In this document: piece after piece, positions 1-9,461 of the stretch
Numbering within the stretch: the first letter of the stretch is position 1
Layout of the letters: each line of letters starts with the position of its first letter
From: Rugamonas sp. A1-17
GTDB lineage: Bacteria > Pseudomonadota > Gammaproteobacteria > Burkholderiales > Burkholderiaceae_D
Assembly (NCBI GenBank): GCA_025548565.1
Contig: JAJLPB010000002.1
Span: forward strand, 434,001-498,000
DNA: 64,000 nt
Direction of reading: 5' to 3'
Translations under genes and position numbers: made by a program
The notes under the pieces: generated by a model
What the model was told of the DNA's origin: nothing
Database searches by the model: none
What the model saw: the letters and a program-made list of their open reading frames with translations, nothing else

Positions 1-1
1 G

Positions 2-101
2 CTGATCCCCACCGGGCATCAGCTGGTGCTGGGCGGGCTGCTGGTGGCGATGATCATCTTCAGTCCCACCGGCCTGCTTGCCCTGCTGCGGAGGAAAGAC
101 C

Positions 102-109
<8 letters not shown>
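2..109 (+). CDS. Branched-chain amino acid/urea-type ABC transporter permease, C-terminal end (partial)
   Basis: The first 35 codons of the window read as a hydrophobic permease tail: one membrane-spanning stretch, then the motif FSPTGLL typical of LivM-type permease C-termini, and a basic end (LRRKDHA). The stop TGA overlaps the start of the next ATPase by 8 nt, the usual arrangement in liv/urt operons. The protein would form half of the inner-membrane channel together with a LivH-like partner that lies outside the window. The substrate cannot be told from this fragment. Confidence 0.8.
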
Positions 110-807
<698 letters not shown>

Positions 808-815
<8 letters not shown>

Positions 816-1509
816 ACTGGATCAGGTACGCGCGGGCTATGGCGCCATCAACGTGTTGTGGGACGTGTCGATGCAGGTGGCGGGCGGCAAGCTCACCACC
901 ATCATTGGCCCCAATGGCGCCGGCAAGACCACGCTGCTGCGGGCGATCATGGGGTTGGTGCCGGTGGGCGCCGGCGAGATCCGGCTGGACGGCGCACGCC
1001 TGAACGGCACGCCGACGTGGGATATGGCCGACCGCAGCGTCGCCATGATTCCCGAAGGCCGCATGGTCTTCCGAGACATGAGCGTGGAAGAAAACCTGAT
1101 CATGGGCGCCTTCCACAAATCGCACCGCGCGCATGTGAAGCAAAGGCTGGAGGAAGCCTACGAGATGTTCCCGCGCCTGCGCGAACGGCGCACGCAGATG
1201 GCTGGATCGCTGTCCGGCGGCGAAGCGCAGATGCTGGCGATGGCGCGCGGCTTGATGTCCGATCCCAAGCTGCTGCTGATCGACGAACCCTCGCTGGGCC
1301 TGGCGCCGCTGGTCGTCAACGAATTGTTCGAGATACTGGAGCGGCTCAAGGCCGGCGGGCGCACCATCATCCTGGTCGAGCAGAATACCGAACGCGCGTT
1401 GGGCGTGGCCGATCACGTCTACCTGATGCAAAGCGGGCGCGTGGCCTTGTCGCAGCCGGCGTCCGAAGTCCAGCTCCAGCAGCTCCACGACCTGTACTTT
1501 GCGCGGTGA
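808..1509 (+). CDS. livF: LivF-like ABC transporter ATP-binding protein
   Basis: This is a 233-residue second ATPase of the same importer. It starts inside the livG 3' end (8-nt overlap), implying translational coupling. Walker A lies at residues 34-42, the intact signature LSGGEAQM begins at residue 135, Walker B ends Asp159-Glu160 (IDEPSLG), and an H-loop-like VEQN follows. The IIPEGRMVFRDMSVEEN-type region is characteristic of LivF/UrtE. If the LivG-like partner has a degraded signature, this subunit would carry the only normal LSGGE motif of the heterodimer. It is the last gene of the operon and is followed by a strong hairpin. Confidence 0.92.
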
Positions 1510-1518
1510 GGTGAAATT

Positions 1519-1546
1519 ATGCCGCCCAGTTGAGGCTGGGCGGCAT
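1519..1546. terminator. Bidirectional hairpin between convergent genes
   Basis: A perfect 11-bp inverted repeat (ATGCCGCCCAG and its complement) encloses a 6-nt loop. It lies between livF (+) and the flavin oxidase gene (-). There is no long T-tract on either side, so termination efficiency is uncertain, but position and stem strength fit a shared terminator. Confidence 0.65.
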
Positions 1547-1562
1547 TGATAGTCGCGGCGAT

Positions 1563-3284
1563 CTACCAGCCCAGGTAATAATCAGCCGGCAACCAGCTTG
1601 GGCGAGGCAGGCCGAAATAGGACTGCAGCATTTTCTCCGCCTCGCAGAAGGCGCCTTCGACCCAGCCCTGCTGGTCCGAATACGCTTCGCCGCAGATGTG
1701 GATATCCTCCGTCGGCGAAGGCTTGCGCATGTAGGGCATCACATCCTGCACCTTGTAGCCGGCCTTCCAGGCATGATAGCCGGCGCCAAACGGGTCATCG
1801 CCCCAGTCCTTGAACCAGGTGACGTAGGGCATAGGGACTCCCACGCCGTGCAATTCGCGCAGTTCCTTGACCACCTCCTTGACCATCGTGTCGCTCGCCG
1901 CGACGTCGTTCAGTGCCTCGACTTCCTGCTGCGATGCCAGCCTGGTCGCGCGTGGCCGGAATTTCACCGGATCGTCCGACAGCGCCTTCCAGAACGTCTC
2001 CGTCTCCATATCGCCGTAGCTACCGAGCAGCATCGAATGGTCGGTCACTTTCGCGGTGCCGAAGTAGTAGCACTGGCGCATCGGCAAGTCGGTGATGGAA
2101 TGCCCGGCGGTGATGCCCAGCTCATTCCACCACGGCGTATCGAATCCCATCAGGATCTTGAACGCCGGCTCCATGATGACCGAGCGAATGTTCTTGTTCA
2201 ATTCTGTATTTTGATTGACGTTGAAGAAAAAGTTGTCCTGGTCCAGAAGTTCCAGCGAGCGCCGCGGCATCGCCAGTACCAGGCGGTTCGCGTAAACCCG
2301 CCACTCCTGGTTCGAACGCAGGTTGAGGAAGACGAGTTCATAGCGATGGGTGGCAAGTTGCGGATGGTCCCGGTTAAAGGTCACCAGCTTGTTTTCGGAC
2401 CAGACGCATGCGCCTGGGTAGCGCATATACTCGTTCGCCATCGCATACACCGTGCTGTCAAAACCCTGGGCGATGGTCTTGTACGTCGCGCCGGCGGAGA
2501 AATCGCCGATCATGTAGGGGAAGGCTTCCGCCGCATTCCAGTTGATGGTGTTGGAGTAGTAGCCGCCGGCGGTCGACAAGAAGGTATAGCCCTCCTGCGA
2601 GACCTGGTCCTTGAGCAGATTCCAGAAGCCGATGTCGTTGACCAGGCGCTTGTCGTACGGCGAGCCTTCGAAGCGGTAGGTCAGGTAGGGTTTGATCTGG
2701 TCCCACTGGCGCAGCGTCAGTTCGATGGTGTAGTTATATTCGTCGATCTGGTGAACGTACTGGCCATAATTCTCCCGGAACCATGGATCGGCGGTCAGCA
2801 CGTTGTAAATCACCTTGCTGAACAGCTGGTCGGCGCTGAAGCCGATGTCATCGTCGTCCAGATAGTAGCGGGTGGACAGCTTCTCGCCCTTGCGCTGGGC
2901 TTCGGTCCAGGCGTTTTGCTTGCAACGGTCTTTGCGCAAATACATATACAAATCGGCCGGATCGCCCATCGGGAACTCCACCGCTTCCATCTGGTCGGCG
3001 AAGACTTCCTCGATCAGCGTGGTGACGATTTTCTGCGAGGTCAGGTAGCGCATGCCGCCCAGCTCGCCCTGTACCGTCGGCATGCCAGGCAGGCGCACCG
3101 ATTCGAGCCGTCCAGCAATGCGGGTGTTCATGTCGAAGACTTGCACCTGACTGCCGGTGCTGGCGCCGGCCGTGGTCAGGCGGTAGGCGGAGTAGATGCC
3201 GGAAATACCGGCGCCGACGATGGCTACGTCGAGTTTCAATCCATCCTGCATGCCGGTGTTCAGTGCCGTATTCTTGTCAACCAT
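1563..3284 (-). CDS. FAD-dependent flavin amine/L-amino-acid oxidase
   Basis: This 573-residue flavoprotein belongs to the amine oxidase superfamily. Such enzymes oxidise primary amines or L-amino acids to imines using O2, releasing H2O2 and ammonia. The N-terminal Rossmann motif GAGISG is at residues 24-29 and is followed by an acidic residue closing the ADP-binding fold. The C-terminal GEAYSDQQGWVEGA block matches the second FAD-contact motif of this family. There is no signal peptide, so it is probably cytoplasmic. Its 5' end is 31 nt downstream of a second flavin oxidase on the same strand, suggesting a two-gene operon. The substrate is not determinable; an L-amino acid oxidase role is the leading guess over a monoamine oxidase. 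Confidence 0.82.
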   Translation of the reverse strand: MVDKNTALNTGMQDGLKLDVAIVGAGISGIYSAYRLTTAGASTGSQVQVFDMNTRIAGRLESVRLPGMPTVQGELGGMRYLTSQKIVTTLIEEVFADQMEAVEFPMGDPADLYMYLRKDRCKQNAWTEAQRKGEKLSTRYYLDDDDIGFSADQLFSKVIYNVLTADPWFRENYGQYVHQIDEYNYTIELTLRQWDQIKPYLTYRFEGSPYDKRLVNDIGFWNLLKDQVSQEGYTFLSTAGGYYSNTINWNAAEAFPYMIGDFSAGATYKTIAQGFDSTVYAMANEYMRYPGACVWSENKLVTFNRDHPQLATHRYELVFLNLRSNQEWRVYANRLVLAMPRRSLELLDQDNFFFNVNQNTELNKNIRSVIMEPAFKILMGFDTPWWNELGITAGHSITDLPMRQCYYFGTAKVTDHSMLLGSYGDMETETFWKALSDDPVKFRPRATRLASQQEVEALNDVAASDTMVKEVVKELRELHGVGVPMPYVTWFKDWGDDPFGAGYHAWKAGYKVQDVMPYMRKPSPTEDIHICGEAYSDQQGWVEGAFCEAEKMLQSYFGLPRPSWLPADYYLGW

Positions 3285-3315
3285 TTTGGACTCCCTATAT
3301 AAGTGGCTAAATTAT

Positions 3316-4536
3316 TTACATGCTTCTGAAGTAGCGTTGGCCGGTCTGGAAGTGCGAGATGTCGTACGAGCTTTTGCCGTCGAGTGCCATCTCGGACAGG
3401 ATGCTGCCCAGCAGCGGCACGAACTTGGCGGCCCAGCCGGTTGCATACATGACGATGTTCTGATGATTGGGGACGTAACTTGGGGCGAAGTCGATCAGCA
3501 TTTCCTTGCCAGCGATCGTGCTCAGCGCCACCAGGCAGGTGGATTTGTAATACGGAGTGGGGTCGAGCCCGGTCATATGCTTGCGCACCCACTCGGAGGT
3601 GTACGCCAATTCCGCGGGGTTGGGGACAAAGCTGGCCAGGTTGGGATCGGACAGGGGCGTCATAACGAAGTCCGGCGCAACCCGGATATAGTCGGGGTGA
3701 TCCCAATCGACCTCGGGGAAACCGTAGAACTGATTGCCGCTATTGCCTTCCGGCTGCTGGAAAACAAACCAGGTTGGGTATTGAATGGCGGGGTCGGTCT
3801 TTTTGAAATAGCACGAGGTCATATTCCAATACGTCGCCTCTATCCTGAAATAGAGCATATTAATGACGTCGTTGATATAAGGCCCCGGCACAATCACCAG
3901 CTTCTTGCCGGCGTAAGTCCCCCCAGGAGTCGTCACCATGAACAACTGATCGGATTGCACAATGCCGATAACCGGCGCCTGTTCAAGCATCGTCACATGC
4001 GGACTGGCGAGATTGCAGTCGTACAGGGTGCGCTGGGTGGCGCGCAAGTCGATGCTGGCACCGTCGGCCTGGAACAGGCCCCGGTAATTCGGCGGCAAGT
4101 CTTTAAAATGATATTGCTGTTCGATTTCCGACACGGTTAAGGAGGTGTAAGGCACGTCCTGCGCCTGCATGGCCAGTTCCGCGGCGGCGATGTTGCCCTC
4201 CGTCGACTGGACGGTGGGATCGCCAAACCACAAGGTGCCGACCGTCGTCAACAACGGTTCCTGGGTGTGGGTTTGCAATTCGGCCCAATAAGGCAGCGCG
4301 TCTTCGGCCATTTTCACCATGTATTCGTCAGGATAGGGAATGCGGAACTGGCGGGAGACGCCGGCCGAACTGCCCTGCTGATTAAGGAAGGTGAACTGTT
4401 CCAGCACCAGCGTGGAGGCGGCGCGCTTACTGTTGTAATACGCGGTAGCGAGCCCCATCGGGCCGCCACCTATGACTATCACGTCATATGTTTGCTGAAA
4501 ACTGGACGCGGGATTATTAGTTTTATCGACAGGCAT
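3316..4536 (-). CDS. Sarcosine/N-methyltryptophan oxidase-like FAD oxidoreductase (DAO family)
   Basis: This 406-residue enzyme has an N-terminal dinucleotide-binding motif, GGGPMG, at residues 23-28. ATG at 4536 is preferred over longer starts because GGAAAGG lies just upstream. The overall pattern (GSSAGVSRQFR early, a late Cys in STCLVAL, then IDFAP and a C-terminal ATGWAAKFVPLLG block) resembles monomeric sarcosine oxidase/SolA. In that family a cysteine at this point holds FAD covalently. It would demethylate or oxidise a secondary or amino-acid-type amine with O2. It lies directly upstream of the flavin amine oxidase gene, so the two may act on successive or related substrates. No export signal is seen. 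Confidence 0.78.
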   Translation of the reverse strand: MPVDKTNNPASSFQQTYDVIVIGGGPMGLATAYYNSKRAASTLVLEQFTFLNQQGSSAGVSRQFRIPYPDEYMVKMAEDALPYWAELQTHTQEPLLTTVGTLWFGDPTVQSTEGNIAAAELAMQAQDVPYTSLTVSEIEQQYHFKDLPPNYRGLFQADGASIDLRATQRTLYDCNLASPHVTMLEQAPVIGIVQSDQLFMVTTPGGTYAGKKLVIVPGPYINDVINMLYFRIEATYWNMTSCYFKKTDPAIQYPTWFVFQQPEGNSGNQFYGFPEVDWDHPDYIRVAPDFVMTPLSDPNLASFVPNPAELAYTSEWVRKHMTGLDPTPYYKSTCLVALSTIAGKEMLIDFAPSYVPNHQNIVMYATGWAAKFVPLLGSILSEMALDGKSSYDISHFQTGQRYFRSM

Positions 4537-4979
4537 AACACTACCTTTCCAATAGTAACAAGTGGAGGATGGTGATAATCTGGGAGAATCGGGCATGTGC
4601 GAGAACCGCATGCCGGGATGTGTAGTATTACATTAATTTCTAAAAATATAATGCTAGTGTTGGACTATTCCAACGGAGAAATTTTATATTTTTAATTTAC
4701 TTGACGCGGGTGATGGCTAGTAATTTGCTTGTTATTCGCAGGGTGGCATGCATTATGTACGTCAGTCGGAATTGGCTTGCTCCACTTTATTTTCATATTA
4801 TTTTTGAGTGCAAATACCAAGAGCCCGACCTGACTTTTAGATATTAAGGCGACCGCTAAAAACTCGCAGCCCGCTGGCCCGTTTCGGCAAAAACTCTGTC
4901 ATCGACCATGTGCACCGCGCGCGTCACAACGCCAAAAGCGGCAGCCACGCCATATTCACCGCTGCTGATGGTGAAAATC
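4537..4979. other. AT-rich intergenic region, probable promoter of the oxidase pair
   Basis: This stretch has no convincing gene. From about 4620 to 4860 it is strikingly AT-rich against the GC-rich background. It should hold the promoter of the minus-strand oxidase operon next to 4536. It marks the edge of an accessory patch that continues with a decayed transposase. I see no tRNA, direct repeat or intact inverted terminal repeat here. Confidence 0.5.
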
Positions 4980-5260
4980 CTGGCGCTCCTCCAACGAGCA
5001 CCAAGCCGCCAGCCTGGAAGCCACATAAGTACGCGCAGAAGGATGTCGATGCCGCTGGACAAAGAGGCACGGCAAGAGCTACTTCGGCTATAAGCTGCAC
5101 GTCAGCCTGGGCAGGCGCTAGGAATAGCTACGCAAAATAGAGATCAAACAAGCTGTCGTGGCCAGCAACACAGTACTCGACGCACTACTCGACCGCGCCA
5201 ACACCAGCCGCGACGTCTTTTCCAACCGGGAACCGTCCGCAGATCGCCAAGATCATTGCC
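4980..5260 (+). pseudogene. Decayed IS5-family transposase fragment
   Basis: Short pieces in different frames read like the central part of an IS5-type DDE transposase. One segment at 5053-5118 reads RWTKRHGKSYFGYKLHVS before a stop at 5119-5121. It is the well-conserved block around the second catalytic region. The following segment (5131-5220), in another frame, reads RKIEIKQAVVASNT and then DRANTSRDV, again as in IS5 transposases. An upstream piece around 4990-5050 (KPHKYAQKDVDA) fits the segment before it. At least two frame changes and a stop separate the parts, and no flanking inverted repeats are evident, so the element is dead. Nothing recognisable follows between about 5260 and 5422. 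Confidence 0.72.
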
Positions 5261-5422
5261 ATGTCATGCCACAGCGGCCCAATCGATACAAACACCGGAA
5301 TTCGTCATTGCCACTGGCCGGTTCCGCCCCGGTGCGGACATTCGCGCGTATTGACACTTCCAACGCAGCCGTTGCAAACGGACGCTGTAAAAAACACGCG
5401 CCCTTTTACCTTCTATTTTTCG

Positions 5423-6424
5423 TTAATTGCAGGGGCCATATGAAGTTATTGGCCCACCTGGTTTGGTGGAGGTGTAAATCCTGTAAAGCCACTGATAATG
5501 TGCCGCCCTCGAATCCGGGCCTCCAGACGATACCAAAGCGTCATTCAACGTCTGCCAACTAGTCCAGTGAGTGCTTTGATCTGCGCTTGAGTAATTTACA
5601 TTGAAATATTGCGTTTGATAGCCGATGTATTCAACGGTTTTAATGCATCTGGTTGGGGATGAGTTGGCATAGTCAGTTAAGGCGTCGGCCACGGAGTGTC
5701 CAGTCGCAAGATGATCGTCGTTGTCATAATACACACCATCATATGTCTGGATGTTAACCCAGGTATCTGCCGAATCCTGCTCTGTGGAAATAATTCCTCG
5801 TAAAACATTTTTCAACTGAGCATAGGTATAGTTCTGCGGATTGCTCTCGTCAATCGTGTAAAGTGGAATATTTGGCTGGGTAGCCGCATTGGCGCGAAGT
5901 CTGGACAATGTGCCAGCATTCGAAGCAGTCGCAACTGAAGCAGGGACTTGATAGAAGCAGCTTGCCGCACCGTCCAGACAATCGGGCGAGGTGTGCTGAG
6001 TATTATCATACCCATCGGCTAAGCGAAGGTTGTACATGATCACGTTGCTCCCGAAACCGCCGATCGCCTGCCTTAGCAAAGTCTTGCCGCCAATCGTGAC
6101 ATTGGAATTAGACGTTACCCCAACTGAGCCACCGCGTAGGCCGAACCAATATTTGAGCGCTGCTTCGTGGCCCGCCTGTCGTGAAGACGCATAGTTTCTG
6201 GCGTCCGATATAGTGGAAACTATGCCATCCCCGCGCCCACCGTCACCGGCCGTCGTGACAATAAAGACCACCTTTGCGCCAACCTTCACATCGGACCAAG
6301 CTTGTCGAGCCATGAAGAGCTCAATATCGTCCGGGTGGGCGACAAAATAAAATGATGCTGCCTGAGCAGTAGTAACTAGACCGATAGATATAAAAAGAGC
6401 CGGGAATACTTTTTTCGCAATCAT
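5423..6424 (-). CDS. Secreted PIG-L/LmbE-family deacetylase
   Basis: This 333-residue protein has a Sec signal peptide (hydrophobic stretch to about residue 22, ending AQA). The family's zinc-binding AHPDD motif follows at residues 29-33. A second metal-ligand cluster, DDHLATGHS, appears in the C-terminal half. Family members remove acetyl groups from GlcNAc-containing conjugates or related substrates. An exported version would act in the periplasm or outside the cell. AAGGAAA lies a few bases before the ATG. The gene sits alone in an AT-richer patch beside transposase debris, and its base composition differs from the neighbouring core genes, so lateral acquisition is likely. The natural substrate is unknown. 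Confidence 0.82.
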   Translation of the reverse strand: MIAKKVFPALFISIGLVTTAQAASFYFVAHPDDIELFMARQAWSDVKVGAKVVFIVTTAGDGGRGDGIVSTISDARNYASSRQAGHEAALKYWFGLRGGSVGVTSNSNVTIGGKTLLRQAIGGFGSNVIMYNLRLADGYDNTQHTSPDCLDGAASCFYQVPASVATASNAGTLSRLRANAATQPNIPLYTIDESNPQNYTYAQLKNVLRGIISTEQDSADTWVNIQTYDGVYYDNDDHLATGHSVADALTDYANSSPTRCIKTVEYIGYQTQYFNVNYSSADQSTHWTSWQTLNDALVSSGGPDSRAAHYQWLYRIYTSTKPGGPITSYGPCN

Positions 6425-6575
6425 TGGTTTCCTTATTTAAAATTTGCTCAAATAAAATTTTATTGCATAACAGCAACTAAAATTATTAGCCAAAGTTTCA
6501 CGCATTATTCCCACTGCCGAATCCTTCAATAAGAAATATCCAGGCAAACACCTTATGAATGTCTCTTTGTGGCCG

Positions 6576-7160
6576 CTATCGGCCAACCTGCTGACTGCCA
6601 ATGATGTTAGTCCTGAGACCAATACTTTGAAGCCACGGCCAACGGGAGCGATACGATGCCGCCTTTGCTTCGAAGAGTTCTAAATGCGGAGTCAGCGAAT
6701 TCATTGTGAGAATACCATCGTAAAGCATTTGTAGCCCATTTGGAGCATAGATAGCGTCCGGCCTCGCCCCAACACAGGTGGCGGGGATGAGGAATCTGTC
6801 AATTCCATCACGAGCACTTTGAAGCGGTGGATATGGGTGGCCGAAGTATGACTCATACCATGTATGTACTCGAGCTTGGTTGCTGACTTCAATGGGGACT
6901 AGCAAATCGGCCAACACGTCATTAACACGCTCTTGAACGCGACGCTCCCCTTCTTCACTCAAGTCACTGTCGTCGAAATAAAATAAATCGTAGTCTTTGA
7001 TGTCAGCGTCGGAAGCGCGTCCATCTTTTAAATTCCACACGGTTTGAAATAGGCAGCCCGCTACTAACCAACCATCTGGAAGCGCTAAGGCATCCCAGCG
7101 GTCCAGAATCATGCGGTTGTTATAGTTGGTGAGTATGTCCGAGTAAAATTTCTCTTGCAT
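6576..7160 (-). CDS. Nucleotidyltransferase-like protein (NTP_transf_6/DUF925 type)
   Basis: The start at 7160 (MQEKFYSDIL) is favoured over 7235, giving about 194 residues. The pattern of an early GCLFQTVWN segment followed by IKDYDLFYFDDSDLS and later VHTWYESYFGHPYPPLQSARDGIDRFL is the signature of a conserved bacterial family annotated as nucleotidyltransferase-like. Aspartates in KDYDLFYFDD would be the metal ligands. The biological target is unknown. It lies in the same AT-richer patch as the PIG-L gene, with about 150 nt between them, and has no obvious operon partner. Confidence 0.72.
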   Translation of the reverse strand: MQEKFYSDILTNYNNRMILDRWDALALPDGWLVAGCLFQTVWNLKDGRASDADIKDYDLFYFDDSDLSEEGERRVQERVNDVLADLLVPIEVSNQARVHTWYESYFGHPYPPLQSARDGIDRFLIPATCVGARPDAIYAPNGLQMLYDGILTMNSLTPHLELFEAKAASYRSRWPWLQSIGLRTNIIGSQQVGR

Positions 7161-7250
7161 AAATCTTTCAGGAAAATAGCCTAATCTAGGGCATGGATGT
7201 CCGGTCATGGCCGGATGCAGAACGAAGAGATTCAATCAAAAAGCAGCACT

Positions 7251-7640
7251 TTATCGAGTTTCGATATGAAGAGTCACTTCCTTCGCGCCTGTCCCGGCCG
7301 GACCGTAGCGTTTTTTCACTTCCGCACCTTTCATGAACGAGGTTTCTGCGAGCACAGGTTCAATCGCTTGCAATAATTTATCAGCATCCGGGCCGTATAA
7401 ATAGAGGAACCCATCGCTACCATCAACTGCGACCTCGTTTCCGTCATATTCGCCAACATGAGCTTTAGCGACAACATCTTCAATCTTGTCTTCGAGCGCA
7501 AAAAGTCGCGTCAGATCCCGAGATCCGTATTGAAAATGGATGACAACTGCATGCTCGACTTTTTTCTGAACTTCTGCGGTCGTGGTAACTTGAGAAGTAC
7601 CTAAGCCAAGAAGAGCTGCAAGAGAAGCTAGTATTTTCAT
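7251..7640 (-). CDS. Conserved hypothetical protein, 129 aa
   Basis: The reading frame is open to 7925, but the portion above 7640 is a shadow of the upstream gene. ATG at 7640 begins a plausible protein (MKILASLAALLGLGTS), with a short hydrophobic N-terminus that may be a weak signal or simply a helix. The body contains a block reading VGEYDGNEVA and then LYLYGPDADKLL. I recognise this only as typical of a small uncharacterised family in which a residue-rich core ends with a conserved YGPDA. No function is claimed. It is 46 nt downstream of another hypothetical gene on the same strand, so the two may be co-transcribed. Confidence 0.6.
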   Translation of the reverse strand: MKILASLAALLGLGTSQVTTTAEVQKKVEHAVVIHFQYGSRDLTRLFALEDKIEDVVAKAHVGEYDGNEVAVDGSDGFLYLYGPDADKLLQAIEPVLAETSFMKGAEVKKRYGPAGTGAKEVTLHIETR

Positions 7641-7686
7641 ATTTAGAATTATTGAGTCAGGCCCACTCCTGGCCGACAAGGGCCAG

Positions 7687-8148
7687 TCAGAAACGATCCC
7701 AATCGATGAACTTCCGATAGACTTCCTCGTCAGGTGTGCTGATAAAGTACTTGATCTCTTCCATCGCCAAGGGCAGCGCAGCTGCTCCTCTGGCTGATTT
7801 TCCCATCTGTGGATCCACATAGACTGCGTCGAGATGCTCAGCCAAGGTCGCTGCACAAAGACATTGAACGGCAAAGTCCACGGTACTACGACCACTAGCG
7901 GTGCTAAAGCCAAAGCCATCTTCATCAGTCCAGAATTCGAAATACGCTGACGCTGGTTCGCTTACGTCTTCTCGCGTAAGGCTAGCCGGTGCAGACAGCA
8001 CCTTCATGATGAGTACACCTGTTTTACATTCAGATAAAAAATCCGGCGGGAACTCGACTGCTATTCCATGCTTAGCCAAAGCCGATACCCATATCGCAGG
8101 CAAGCTGGCAGGACGAACTTCACTCTGGACCTCTAATGTAAATGCCAT
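7687..8148 (-). CDS. Hypothetical protein, 153 aa, acidic
   Basis: This open frame starts at ATG 8148 and has no signal peptide or membrane segment. The sequence is acidic (clusters such as WTDEDGFGF and STPDEEVYRKFIDWD) and contains a Cys pair (QCLCAA). I do not recognise the family. Small acidic cytoplasmic proteins beside mobile-element remnants are sometimes orphan immunity proteins, but there is no adjacent toxin, so this is only a thought. It lies 46 nt upstream of the other hypothetical gene. Confidence 0.55.
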   Translation of the reverse strand: MAFTLEVQSEVRPASLPAIWVSALAKHGIAVEFPPDFLSECKTGVLIMKVLSAPASLTREDVSEPASAYFEFWTDEDGFGFSTASGRSTVDFAVQCLCAATLAEHLDAVYVDPQMGKSARGAAALPLAMEEIKYFISTPDEEVYRKFIDWDRF

Positions 8149-8268
8149 TTATCTTCCTAAATTTTCTCTGATCAGAAATTACTCATTGAACGGCCGCACA
8201 CAACCGATGACTTCAATAATATCAGCTTGCTAGTCTGCAAAAGACGTGCATTGTCACGCCAACTGATA

Positions 8269-9240
8269 TCAATGGAGCCTGATGCGGTCGGAAAAATCTG
8301 CCGCATTCCCAGCCGCCCGCGCCTTGGCGGTGATGCGGGCTTGCTGCCGAAGCGAGTCGAAGCCGCCCTGCCCGGCCAGCGCGCCGATGTCGTACAGGTA
8401 GCGGTCCAGATAGCCGGAGGCCAGCAGGCGCCAATCCAGCGGAAGACCGGGATCGATGCGGCGCGCCATTTCGAAGATGATGGTGGTGCAGTTGGCGGTC
8501 AGCGTGTTGTAGAAGCGCGGTTCACGCTTGAGCAAAGCCCCTTCTTCCAGATACGACAAGAACAGCGAGCGCATGACTTCCGGCGGCATCTTCAACCGGT
8601 ACAGGTACATGTCCTCATCGCGCACGTTGGTGCGCACGCGCAGGATGTCGCGCTCGTCGGCGGCGATCAGCACCGTCTCGAAGCGCTTGAAGAAGCCGGC
8701 GATGGCGTCGAAACTCTCACCGCGCTCCTTGCGGATCTCGATGGAGAACGTCAGGTAGTGGCCATCCGCAAAACCGAACGACACCAGCGTATGCGCGATG
8801 GCAGGCCCCATCCAGTACGACAGCGCCACATCGACCGACCGCAACTGGTTCAGGTCATACTGCCGCTGCTCCCAGCGCTGCGTGTAATCCGCATCGCTGC
8901 GCCACTCGAAGTTGCGCACCTGATCCAGCGTGACCACACTGCCCTGCACATGGCCCGTGACCATGCGCGCCACGTCGTCGGCCCATACGCGGTCGTGGCT
9001 GGGTTTGATGGTGCTCCACCAAACCATCATCAGCGCGACCGCGAACAGCCATGGCAGCAGCACGCGCGCACTACGCCGACGCCACCACCACACCAGCGAC
9101 ACCACGCTGACCACGCCCCAAGCCACCGCCAGGAAAGGCGCGGCCTGGAACCACAACGCGCCGCCGCCCCACAGCGACAAGCACAACATCAACAAGGAAG
9201 CGAGCAACTTGCCGGCGAGGAGCAGGTATTTTTTTATCAT
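8269..9240 (-). CDS. Membrane protein with DUF4105 (Lnb N-terminal periplasmic-like) domain
   Basis: In this 323-residue protein, three hydrophobic segments occupy roughly residues 1-85. A soluble domain follows, with the DUF4105 hallmarks: a SVDVALSYWMG block, HTLVSFGFADG, IEIRKERGE and, near the C-terminus, the NTLTANCTT motif containing a conserved Cys. Related proteins are annotated as Lnb N-terminal periplasmic domain proteins; their role is not established. There is no clear ribosome binding site before the ATG. A TATAAT hexamer lies at 9247-9252 on this strand, only a few bases upstream of the start, so the transcript may be nearly leaderless. It is a single gene. Confidence 0.8.
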   Translation of the reverse strand: MIKKYLLLAGKLLASLLMLCLSLWGGGALWFQAAPFLAVAWGVVSVVSLVWWWRRRSARVLLPWLFAVALMMVWWSTIKPSHDRVWADDVARMVTGHVQGSVVTLDQVRNFEWRSDADYTQRWEQRQYDLNQLRSVDVALSYWMGPAIAHTLVSFGFADGHYLTFSIEIRKERGESFDAIAGFFKRFETVLIAADERDILRVRTNVRDEDMYLYRLKMPPEVMRSLFLSYLEEGALLKREPRFYNTLTANCTTIIFEMARRIDPGLPLDWRLLASGYLDRYLYDIGALAGQGGFDSLRQQARITAKARAAGNAADFSDRIRLH

Positions 9241-9461
9241 GCCCGATTATAGGGGCATTAATCCTCTTTATCGTCGACACCGCTCGCGCAGCCGATCTGG
9301 ACGCATATTACTTTTACTGCAATACTGACGACCACGCCGATTATTCCGATGAGTTCCAACATGGCGGTTCCCGTTTGAAGAAAGACGCTTCACTTTAACG
9401 GCGCCGCGCGCAGCAATCCAATATCAAATTCGGCGGCCAACTATCTCGAAACGGCATAGCG

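Noticed and set aside
5261..5422. Remainder of an IS element or a small gene after the transposase fragment
   Set aside because: No terminal inverted repeat, target duplication or coherent reading frame could be seen in this stretch.
7641..7925. N-terminal extension of the 129-aa hypothetical protein
   Set aside because: This part overlaps the 153-aa gene in another frame and has low-quality composition; an ATG at 7640 begins the plausible protein.
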